The notes under the pieces are model-generated. The model was not told the origin of the DNA, ran no database searches, and was given only the letters and a program-made list of their open reading frames with translations. From JABAYQ01 sp018608925 (lineage in GTDB: Bacteria > Bacteroidota > Bacteroidia > Flavobacteriales > UBA7312): a stretch of DNA of 17,483 bases. The position numbers and the translations under genes were made by a program. Location of the stretch: NCBI GenBank assembly GCA_037625715.1, contig JASJHQ010000061.1:1-17483 (forward strand), written 5' to 3'. Shown piece by piece: positions 1-6,264 of this stretch (position 1 is its first letter; each line of letters starts with the position of its first letter).

Positions 1-1098
1 GGAGGCACTTGACTGATAAGTGTTGCTCAAGTAATCGTTATCGTTGTATGAGTTGTTTTGATGAAAAGAACTTGATCCTGCATTAACGTTGGCTGAAAAT
101 CGACTGTTTTTACTTGCTTTAGGATCCTGATTGTGTCTCCAGTTTATAAAGAAATCCCTTTTGTCTCTTTGTGTTTGTATAAGTTTAGATCCGGATTTAA
201 TACTGGCATAGCTAATATTTAAGTTACCGTTATATTTATATCGTTTTCTATAATTTGAATTAGCTTTAACGTTCCAGGATCCTTTGGAATGAATATCTCC
301 TGTAAGAGAGAAGTCCATTCTGTCGTTTATAGCAAAATAATAGCCACCGTTTTTCAAAAAGAAACCTAATAATTGAGACTCTCCATAGGTAGGAAATATT
401 ATTCCTGAGCTTTGCTTTTTCTGGTTTGGAAAAAATCCGAATGGCAAAGCAATAGGAGTAGGAACACCAGCAAATTCTAAAACTGCTGGGCCAGTTATGA
501 TTTTCTTGTTTGGTATTGTTTTAATTTTCCTTGACCTAATCGAAAAATGAGGATGTTCTAGGTTACATGTGGTATATCTTCCATTGTAAGTATATAAAAC
601 ATCCGATTCATTTTTTTTCACTTTTTTACCATGAATGTATGATTCGCCTTCTTGGGTAACTACTTCTTTAATTATTCCTTTCTTAGTTTTGAAATTATAG
701 GTTATTTCTTTAGAAGTAAAACTATTGTTGTTTTCGGAAAACAAAGGAAATCCGTAGCTTACTCCAGCAGAATCTTTTAAGCTTTTAGCAAATACAGTAT
801 TTTTTTCAGAATCAATTTCAATGTATGCAGCTTTTAGCTCTATATCTTCATAATTTATTTTAGCATTATGATATAAAGTTACCTTATTGTTCTCCAAGTC
901 ATAGTCAATTGAATCTTCTGCATAGGATATGATTTTATCCAAAATTGGGTCCTCAGAATAGATGGAGTCCCCATCAGATAATAATACGTCACTATTTTGT
1001 GCGTTAATTGTTGATAAAACCAAGGTAAAGCACAATAAACAGCAAATAAATTTAGCTACATTTGAATTGTTTTTATATGTAAAAGATATGCTATTCAA
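1..1098 (-). CDS. lptD: LPS-assembly outer membrane protein LptD (N-terminal part, cut by window edge)
   Basis: This reading frame is open from the left window edge on the minus strand and gives at least 366 residues of a protein that would normally be some 800-900 residues long. It resembles the Bacteroidota LptD/OstA family, the outer-membrane barrel that inserts lipopolysaccharide into the outer leaflet. A hydrophobic signal segment (about residues 16-30) ends in TINAQN, a likely signal peptidase site. The next 170 or so residues are beta-rich OstA-like sequence (for example NNKVTLYHNAKINYED). From about residue 200 comes the barrel-proximal part with GPAVLEFAGVPTPIALPFGFFP. There is no ATG near the N-terminus. 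I chose TTG at 1098 because the upstream TTG at 1122 lies inside a TAnnTTTG promoter match. An in-frame TGA lies just upstream of that. The gene is divergent from the amidase at 1153. Family assignment is confident; the exact start is not. Confidence 0.85.
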   Translation of the reverse strand, partial: MNSISFTYKNNSNVAKFICCLLCFTLVLSTINAQNSDVLLSDGDSIYSEDPILDKIISYAEDSIDYDLENNKVTLYHNAKINYEDIELKAAYIEIDSEKNTVFAKSLKDSAGVSYGFPLFSENNNSFTSKEITYNFKTKKGIIKEVVTQEGESYIHGKKVKKNESDVLYTYNGRYTTCNLEHPHFSIRSRKIKTIPNKKIITGPAVLEFAGVPTPIALPFGFFPNQKKQSSGIIFPTYGESQLLGFFLKNGGYYFAINDRMDFSLTGDIHSKGSWNVKANSNYRKRYKYNGNLNISYASIKSGSKLIQTQRDKRDFFINWRHNQDPKASKNSRFSANVNAGSSSFHQNNSYNDNDYLSNTYQSSAS

Positions 1099-1119
1099 AA
1101 AAGAATATTTATTAGCTTC

Positions 1120-1127
1120 CAAATCTA
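1120..1127 (-). promoter_or_regulatory. candidate -7 element for lptD (TAGATTTG)
   Basis: The minus strand reads TAGATTTG here, an exact match to the Bacteroidota -7 consensus TAnnTTTG. Transcription would begin near 1115, leaving a leader of about 17 bases before the TTG at 1098. I find no TTG -33 element at the usual 17-23 base spacing, so this is a moderate-to-weak prediction. Confidence 0.4.
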
Positions 1128-1152
1128 ATCATTTCTTGTATTCCTATTAATC

Positions 1153-2277
1153 ATGAAACGTATATTCTTTTTAATTCTTGTATCCGCTTCCATTCTTTCC
1201 TTTTCTTATTATGTAGATTCGGATGATTCTGCTTTAAATGTGGTAGTTTTAGATGCTGGTCACGGAGGAAAAGACCCAGGAGCAATGGGCACTGGCAGGT
1301 ATAAAAAAACAGAAAAAGATATCGCCTTGGATGTAACTCTAATGCTAGGTAAGTATATTGAGAATGAATTTAAGGATGTTAAAGTAGTTTACACAAGAGA
1401 TGATGACTCTTTCCCTTCTTTAAAAGACCGAACTAATTTAGCTAACAATGTAGATGCTGATTTGTTTATTTCTATTCATTGTGATTCGTTTACAAAAAAT
1501 TCCGCTAAAGGAACGTCTTCTCACGTGATGGGTCTAAGGTATACTAGTGAAAATTTAAGAATTGCCCAAAGAGAAAATTCTGTTATCTATTTGGAAGATA
1601 ATTATGAAGAAAATTACGATGGATTTGACCCGACCTCTCCAGAAAGTATTATTGCATTAACTTTAAATCAATCTACTTTTCTTGATCAATCAATTTTAAT
1701 AGCTCAAAAAATTCAAAATCAATTTAAAACTAGAGTAAATAGAACAGATAGGGGAGTTAAGCAAACTCCTCTGTGGGTGACTAGCAGGACTTCAATGCCA
1801 AGTGTTTTGGTTGAATTAGGTTTTATTTCCAATCCAGAAGAAGAAGATTTTTTACACTCTAATGATGGTCAATCATATATGGCTTCGGCATTATTTAGAG
1901 CATTTAAAGAGTATAAATTAGAGTTAGAGCAGATTGCTAAATTTTCTTCTATAGAGACTGACAAAAAAGAACAAATTTCTTCGATTGAAAATAAAGAAAT
2001 TTCAGATAATGGTATTATATTTAGGGTTCAAATTGCAACCTCAAAAGAGTTGAAGGATATTAAAAAAGTGAATGGAATGAAGGTGGATTATTTTAAGGAA
2101 GGACCATTTTATAAATACACAATTGGATCAGTTGCATCTGTCGAAAAAGCAAAGCAAATACAAAAAACAGCAAAAGAAAATGGTTATTCGGATGCTTTTA
2201 TTGTTGCGTTTGAAAATGGCATTAAAACTAATTTTTTTAAAGCAACAAATCAATTAAAATTAAAATCAAATGAATAA
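1153..2277 (+). CDS. N-acetylmuramoyl-L-alanine amidase (Amidase_3) with C-terminal SPOR-like domain
   Basis: This 374-residue zinc amidase cleaves the amide bond between N-acetylmuramic acid and the stem peptide in peptidoglycan. A signal or anchor segment covers residues 3-20 (MKRIFFLILVSASILSFSYY). The Amidase_3 domain runs from about 29 to 255. It has the zinc ligands H37 in VVLDAGHGGKDPGAMG, E54 in TEKDIALD and H109 in DLFISIHCDSF, plus the catalytic glutamate E221 in SVLVELGFISNPEEEDFL. A lysine/glutamate-rich linker (260-285) leads to a domain at about 287-355 (IIFRVQIATSKEL to YSDAFIVAF) that looks like a SPOR-type repeat, which in other proteins binds denuded glycan at division sites. 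It begins an operon: the ATG is 54 bases from the divergent lptD start, and its 3' end overlaps the MCE gene by 8 bases. The SPOR assignment is from pattern only. Confidence 0.93.
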   Translation: MKRIFFLILVSASILSFSYYVDSDDSALNVVVLDAGHGGKDPGAMGTGRYKKTEKDIALDVTLMLGKYIENEFKDVKVVYTRDDDSFPSLKDRTNLANNVDADLFISIHCDSFTKNSAKGTSSHVMGLRYTSENLRIAQRENSVIYLEDNYEENYDGFDPTSPESIIALTLNQSTFLDQSILIAQKIQNQFKTRVNRTDRGVKQTPLWVTSRTSMPSVLVELGFISNPEEEDFLHSNDGQSYMASALFRAFKEYKLELEQIAKFSSIETDKKEQISSIENKEISDNGIIFRVQIATSKELKDIKKVNGMKVDYFKEGPFYKYTIGSVASVEKAKQIQKTAKENGYSDAFIVAFENGIKTNFFKATNQLKLKSNE

Positions 2278-3262
2278 GCTAAACGCAGAATTTAAAATTG
2301 GAATAACCGTACTTATTTCTGTTGTACTTCTTATATGGGGGGTTAATTTTTTAAGAGGTAATAATCTTTTTTCTAATGCTGACCACTACGTATCAGTATA
2401 TAACAATATTGATGGAATGGAGATTTCATCTCCTGTAAGACTAAATGGTTTGTCTGTTGGTACGGTAACCGACATATATTTTCATCCTAATGACATGAGT
2501 AAAATCATTGTAAAGTTTACGATTAATGATGGTTTAAGAATACCAAATAATACCATTGCTCGTATCTACAATGCTGATATTATGGGCACGAAAGCTTTGC
2601 AATTAGTTTTAGGTGACAATGGTATTTTTTGTTTGCCTGGAGACACCTTATCTTCTGAAATCGAAAATGGTCTTAAAGATGAAGTTAACAAACAAGTCCT
2701 TCCTCTAAAAAATAAGGCAGAAGATTTAATCTCTTCAATAGATTCGGTAATGACTGTAATTACTACGGTATTAGATAAGGATGCTAGAAATAGTCTTACC
2801 AATAGTCTCATGAGTTTAAACAGGACCTTCAATACTATGGAGTTAGCAATGGTAAGACTAGACAGTGTGATTTATAAAAATGACACTAGAGTTTCTAATA
2901 TTTTGTTAAATGTAGAGTCAATTACTACTAATCTTCATAACAACAATGCTCTAATCTCCAATGTATTAGTTAATCTTGAATCTATAACAGACTCTCTTGC
3001 TAAGTCTCAAATTAAAAGTACAATCAGCAATGTCGATAGTTCTCTTTATGTATTCAATAAAATACTTAAAAAAATTGATAAGGGAGAAGGCAGTATGGGA
3101 ATGCTTTTAAATGATAAAAAACTTTATGAAAACTTGGAAAACTCTTCAAAGCAGTTAGAGTATTTAATTGCAGACATGAAGTCTAGACCTAAAAGATATT
3201 TATCATTCTCATTAATAGGTGGCACTAAAACTGTTAAAGAAAAACCAACAAATAACAATTAA
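2270..3262 (+). CDS. MCE / MlaD-like lipid-transport protein
   Basis: This 330-residue protein has one N-terminal transmembrane helix (about residues 8-28, FKIGITVLISVVLLIWGVNF). An MCE domain follows (about 38-115), including VYNNIDGMEISSPVRLNGLSVGTV and ADIMGTKALQLVLGD. The remaining 200 residues are largely helical. They contain repeated leucine/asparagine/serine-rich segments and end in KGEGSMGMLLNDKKLYENL, a phrase common in Bacteroidota MCE proteins. MCE proteins form hexameric rings and tubes that move phospholipids between inner and outer membranes, and MlaD is the type member. The start codon overlaps the amidase stop (ATGAATAA), which suggests translational coupling. No MlaE permease or MlaF ATPase lies in the window, so its transporter partners must be encoded elsewhere. 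I do not assign mlaD as the symbol because the protein is longer than E. coli MlaD and orthology is not shown. Confidence 0.88.
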   Translation: MNKLNAEFKIGITVLISVVLLIWGVNFLRGNNLFSNADHYVSVYNNIDGMEISSPVRLNGLSVGTVTDIYFHPNDMSKIIVKFTINDGLRIPNNTIARIYNADIMGTKALQLVLGDNGIFCLPGDTLSSEIENGLKDEVNKQVLPLKNKAEDLISSIDSVMTVITTVLDKDARNSLTNSLMSLNRTFNTMELAMVRLDSVIYKNDTRVSNILLNVESITTNLHNNNALISNVLVNLESITDSLAKSQIKSTISNVDSSLYVFNKILKKIDKGEGSMGMLLNDKKLYENLENSSKQLEYLIADMKSRPKRYLSFSLIGGTKTVKEKPTNNN

Positions 3263-4579
3263 ATGGGAACAAGTCCTCAATTCACCTTTTTACTAATTTT
3301 TGTTATGTCAGCCGTTATTTTCTACAAGAATTTCGGTAAAATAGCACGAAACATTAATCTTGGAAAAGTTATAAATAGAAACGATAATAAAAAAGATCGT
3401 TGGAAAACAATGATACGTGTTGCCCTAGGTCAATCTAAAATGGTTAATCGTCCTGTTGCTGGTTTCTTTCACATCTTAATATATGTTGGTTTTGTTATTA
3501 TAAATATTGAGGTTGTCGAAATTATTATTGATGGAATATTCGGAACCCATAGAGTATTTTCATTTTTAGGAAGTTTCTACGGCTTTTTAATCGGTTCTTT
3601 CGAAATACTTGCTTTTTTAGTTCTGGTAGCTTGCGTCGTATTCTTCTTTAGAAGAAACTTCATGTCTATTAAAAGATTTCTTAGTCCTGAAATGAAAGGA
3701 TGGCCAAAGTCAGATGCTAATATTATTTTGGTTTTTGAAGTTTTATTGATGTTTGCATTTCTTTTAATGAATGCAAGTGATAGTTTGCTTTATCAATTAA
3801 ATGACCCACATTATACTGTTGCATTTTCAAATCCGATAAGTCAATTTTTAATACCTCTCATTGAAGGAAATAGTATCTCTTCATTAATTCTTATTGAAAG
3901 AGCTAGTTGGTGGTTTCACATTTTAGGAATTTTTGCATTTCTAAATTACTTAGTAGTATCTAAGCACCTACATATTATTCTTGCATTTCCAAATGTCTAT
4001 TATTCCAATCTAAATCCTCTAGGTCAGTTCACTAATATGAATGCTGTAACAGAGGAAGTAAAGAAAATGATGGATCCTAATATAGATCCTTTTGCAGTTT
4101 CTCCGGATGCTGCAATGCCAGACAGATTTGGGGCTAAAGATGTGATAGATTTAAATAAGATTCAGTTACTAAATGCCTATAGCTGTACTGAATGCGGAAG
4201 ATGTACTTCAGAATGTCCGGCAAATCAGACAGGAAAATTATTGTCTCCAAGAAAAATAATGATGGATGTTAGAGATAGAATTCATGAAGTAGGCAAAAAT
4301 ATTGATACTAACGGTGCTTTTAAGGACGACAACAAATCGTTGCTGAATGATTACATAGCTAAAGAAGAATTATGGGCGTGTACTTCTTGTAACGCTTGTA
4401 CCGACGCATGTCCTATAAACATTGACCCCTTGTCAATTATTGTTGACTTAAGAAGGTATTTGGTGATGGAAGAATCTGCTGCACCAATGGAACTTAATAA
4501 TATTTTTAATAACATAGAAAATAACGGAGCCCCTTGGCAATTTTCTACAAACGATAGATTAAACTGGAAAGATGAGTAA
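3263..4579 (+). CDS. membrane-bound oxidoreductase subunit with two [4Fe-4S] clusters (HdrC/GlpC-like, NarI-like membrane part)
   Basis: The N-terminal 245 residues of this 438-residue protein hold about five to six hydrophobic helices (roughly 8-20, 69-90, 98-127, 153-172, 193-212, 215-240). Histidines H70, H219, H235 and H237 are possible haem b ligands, as in the NarI-type cytochrome fold. The C-terminal half is a ferredoxin-like domain with two classical motifs: C308, C311, C314, C318 (CTECGRCTSECP) and C373, C376, C379, C383 (CTSCNACTDACP). Such proteins pass electrons between a soluble CCG-domain or flavin partner and the quinone pool. The ATG directly follows the MCE stop codon with no gap. 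The end overlaps the HAD gene by 8 bases. Its natural partner is the CCG protein at 5006. The electron donor and the physiological reaction cannot be told from sequence, and haem binding is inference. Confidence 0.88.
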   Translation: MGTSPQFTFLLIFVMSAVIFYKNFGKIARNINLGKVINRNDNKKDRWKTMIRVALGQSKMVNRPVAGFFHILIYVGFVIINIEVVEIIIDGIFGTHRVFSFLGSFYGFLIGSFEILAFLVLVACVVFFFRRNFMSIKRFLSPEMKGWPKSDANIILVFEVLLMFAFLLMNASDSLLYQLNDPHYTVAFSNPISQFLIPLIEGNSISSLILIERASWWFHILGIFAFLNYLVVSKHLHIILAFPNVYYSNLNPLGQFTNMNAVTEEVKKMMDPNIDPFAVSPDAAMPDRFGAKDVIDLNKIQLLNAYSCTECGRCTSECPANQTGKLLSPRKIMMDVRDRIHEVGKNIDTNGAFKDDNKSLLNDYIAKEELWACTSCNACTDACPINIDPLSIIVDLRRYLVMEESAAPMELNNIFNNIENNGAPWQFSTNDRLNWKDE

Positions 4580-5000
4580 AGAAGAAAGCAAATTATTAAA
4601 TAAATCTGTTGACGGACAATTGATTAGTCCAGTTCTACCAGACGATATCAAAAATTACTTAATTGATATTGATGGAACAGTTTGTGATGATATTCCTAAT
4701 GAGGAACCAGAAAGAATGGTAACTGCTCAATTATATCCCGAAGCTTTAGAAACGTTAAATAAATGGTACGATGAGGGCCATATAATTACTTTTTTCACTT
4801 CAAGAATTGAAGAGCACAGAGATGTTACTATTAGTTGGCTAGATAAAAATGGCTTTAAATACCACGGCTTATTAATGGATAAGCCAAGAGGAGGTAATTA
4901 TCATTGGATTGATAACCACATGGTTAGAGCTACTAGGTATTCTGGTAGATTTACAGATTTAATAGAGAAGTCAGTTAAAATACAAGTTTTCGAAAAATAA
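4572..5000 (+). CDS. small HAD-superfamily phosphatase
   Basis: This 142-residue cytosolic protein has the HAD signature. Motif I is LIDIDGTV with nucleophile D32 and general acid D34, motif II is T76 in IITFFTSR, a candidate motif III lysine is K104 in LMDKPRG, and motif IV lies around D114 in HWIDNHM. There is no room for a large cap domain, so it is a minimal HAD likely acting on a small phosphoester or on a macromolecule. The substrate is unknown. The start codon overlaps the Fe-S gene's end by 8 bases and only 5 bases separate it from the CCG gene, so it is co-translated with the Fe-S pair. From memory, relatives in databases may carry the label 'phosphoheptose isomerase', but no SIS fold signature is visible and I do not support that name. 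Confidence 0.82.
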   Translation: MSKEESKLLNKSVDGQLISPVLPDDIKNYLIDIDGTVCDDIPNEEPERMVTAQLYPEALETLNKWYDEGHIITFFTSRIEEHRDVTISWLDKNGFKYHGLLMDKPRGGNYHWIDNHMVRATRYSGRFTDLIEKSVKIQVFEK

Positions 5001-5005
5001 TATAT

Positions 5006-5794
5006 ATGAGCAAATTAATAGTTCCAACAATGGCTGAAATGCTAGCAAAAGGTGAAAAAGCAGAAGTGCTTTTTTGGGTTGGCTGTGCAGGAAGTTTTGA
5101 CGATAGAGCAAAAAAAATAACAAAAGCGGTAGTTAAGTTATTAAACAAGGCTAATGTGAATTTTGCTGTTTTAGGAACAGAGGAAAGTTGTAGTGGTGAT
5201 CCTGCAAAAAGAGCTGGTAACGAATTTTTATTTCAGATGCAAGCTATGAGTAACATCGAAGTAATGAATGCTTATCAGGTAAATAAGATTGTTACAGCAT
5301 GCCCTCATTGTTTTAATACATTAAAAAACGAATATCCTGAGCTGGGAGGTAACTATGAAGTAGTTCACCATACTCAATTAATTCAGCAATTAATTAAGGA
5401 TGAAAAACTAACTATAGAAGGTGGAGAATTTAAAGGAAAGAAAATAACTTTTCATGACCCTTGTTATTTGGGTCGAGCAAATGACGTTTATGAAGCCCCA
5501 AGAGAGCTGATTAAAAAGTTAGATGCTGAACTAGTTGAAATGAAAAAATGCAGAAGCAAAGGTCTATGTTGTGGAGCTGGTGGTGCCCAAATGTTTAAAG
5601 AGCCAGAAAAGGGAAATAAAGACATCAATATTGAACGAACTGAACAAGCGCTAGAAGTTAAGCCTGATTTAATTGCTACTGGTTGTCCGTTTTGTAACAC
5701 AATGATGACTGACGGAATTAAAAACAAAGAAAAAGAAAGTGAAATTCAAGTAATGGATATTGCTGAAATGATTGCTCAAGCTCAAGAATTATAA
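5006..5794 (+). CDS. (Fe-S)-binding CCG-domain protein (HdrB/GlpC/LutA-like)
   Basis: This 262-residue soluble protein has two cysteine-rich (CCG, PF02754-type) repeats. The C-terminal repeat is canonical: C153, then C188-C189-G190 in GLCCGAGGAQMF, then C227 and C230 in TGCPFCNTM. This pattern binds a non-cubane [4Fe-4S] cluster in HdrB. The first repeat is altered: C27 (WVGCAGSF), C62-S63-G64 (EESCSGDPAKRAGNE) and C99/C102 (ACPHCFNTL), with serine in place of the second cysteine of CCG. Together with the membrane [4Fe-4S] protein at 3263 it looks like an HdrBC-type electron-transfer pair, split by the HAD gene. No flavin or dehydrogenase subunit is present nearby. The stop codon shares one base with the next gene's ATG (TAATG). 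The cluster-binding role is known for the family; the pathway is not inferable here. Confidence 0.9.
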   Translation: MSKLIVPTMAEMLAKGEKAEVLFWVGCAGSFDDRAKKITKAVVKLLNKANVNFAVLGTEESCSGDPAKRAGNEFLFQMQAMSNIEVMNAYQVNKIVTACPHCFNTLKNEYPELGGNYEVVHHTQLIQQLIKDEKLTIEGGEFKGKKITFHDPCYLGRANDVYEAPRELIKKLDAELVEMKKCRSKGLCCGAGGAQMFKEPEKGNKDINIERTEQALEVKPDLIATGCPFCNTMMTDGIKNKEKESEIQVMDIAEMIAQAQEL

Positions 5795-6261
5795 TGTTTG
5801 TACCTTTTGATGAAATAGATAACGATTCTAGAGTTTGGATTTATCAATCTGACAAATTAATGTCCGATACAGAAAAGTCTCTTATAGAAAATCACTTATC
5901 TAATCTGTGTGATAATTGGAATACTCATGGTAAGCCGGTTCATTGTTCTTATTTTGTAAAAGATTGGTTTATCTGTTTGTTAGTAGACGAGTCTATAAAT
6001 AATGCAAGTGGTTGCTCCATAGATAGCTCAGTTACAACTATTAAAAATATTGAGCAAGAATTTAAAATTGACTTCTTTAATAGATTGAATATTGCGTTTA
6101 TGGATGATAAAGTTGCAAAGGTTTTGCCTTTATCTAAATTCAAGAATATTATTAATGAGGATATTATGGTATTCAATAATCTTGTGAAAACAAAGAAGGA
6201 ATTGGAATCAAGCTGGATTATACCAATTCAAGATTCTTGGCTAGCTAAATATTTAGACTAG
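5794..6261 (+). CDS. conserved Bacteroidota protein of unknown function (often mislabelled 'ABC transporter ATPase')
   Basis: This 155-residue cytosolic protein has no signal peptide or membrane segment. I recognise the family from memory: short Bacteroidota proteins that begin MFVPFD and contain a segment like VDESINNASGCSIDSSV (residues 64-80) followed by IEQEFKIDFFNRLNIAF (86-102). They are commonly annotated as 'ABC transporter ATPase'. The sequence contains no Walker A (GxxxxGKS/T), no ABC signature and no Walker B, and it is far too short for an ABC nucleotide-binding domain, so that label is unsupported. Fully visible points are an acidic N-terminus, C74 within the conserved-looking SGCSIDSS stretch and the tryptophans W15, W42 and W58. 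It is the last gene of the operon, joined to the CCG gene by a one-base overlap. I assign no function. Confidence 0.8.
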   Translation: MFVPFDEIDNDSRVWIYQSDKLMSDTEKSLIENHLSNLCDNWNTHGKPVHCSYFVKDWFICLLVDESINNASGCSIDSSVTTIKNIEQEFKIDFFNRLNIAFMDDKVAKVLPLSKFKNIINEDIMVFNNLVKTKKELESSWIIPIQDSWLAKYLD

Positions 6262-6264
6262 TAA

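Noticed and set aside
962..1150. 62-residue plus-strand open frame before the amidase
   Set aside because: It lies antisense to the lptD signal peptide and coding region, has no family resemblance and simply reflects the lptD reading frame.
2566..2832. 88-residue minus-strand open frame
   Set aside because: It is fully inside the MCE gene on the opposite strand and shows no coherent protein pattern.
4572..5000. Phosphoheptose isomerase function for the HAD gene
   Set aside because: No SIS-domain pattern is visible, whereas the DxDGT and other HAD motifs are clear.
6245..6256. Perfect 12-base palindrome CTAAATATTTAG flanked by CTAG
   Set aside because: It is AT-rich, within the last codons of a gene, and has no T run. 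Such palindromes arise by chance at this base composition, and it is too weak for a terminator.
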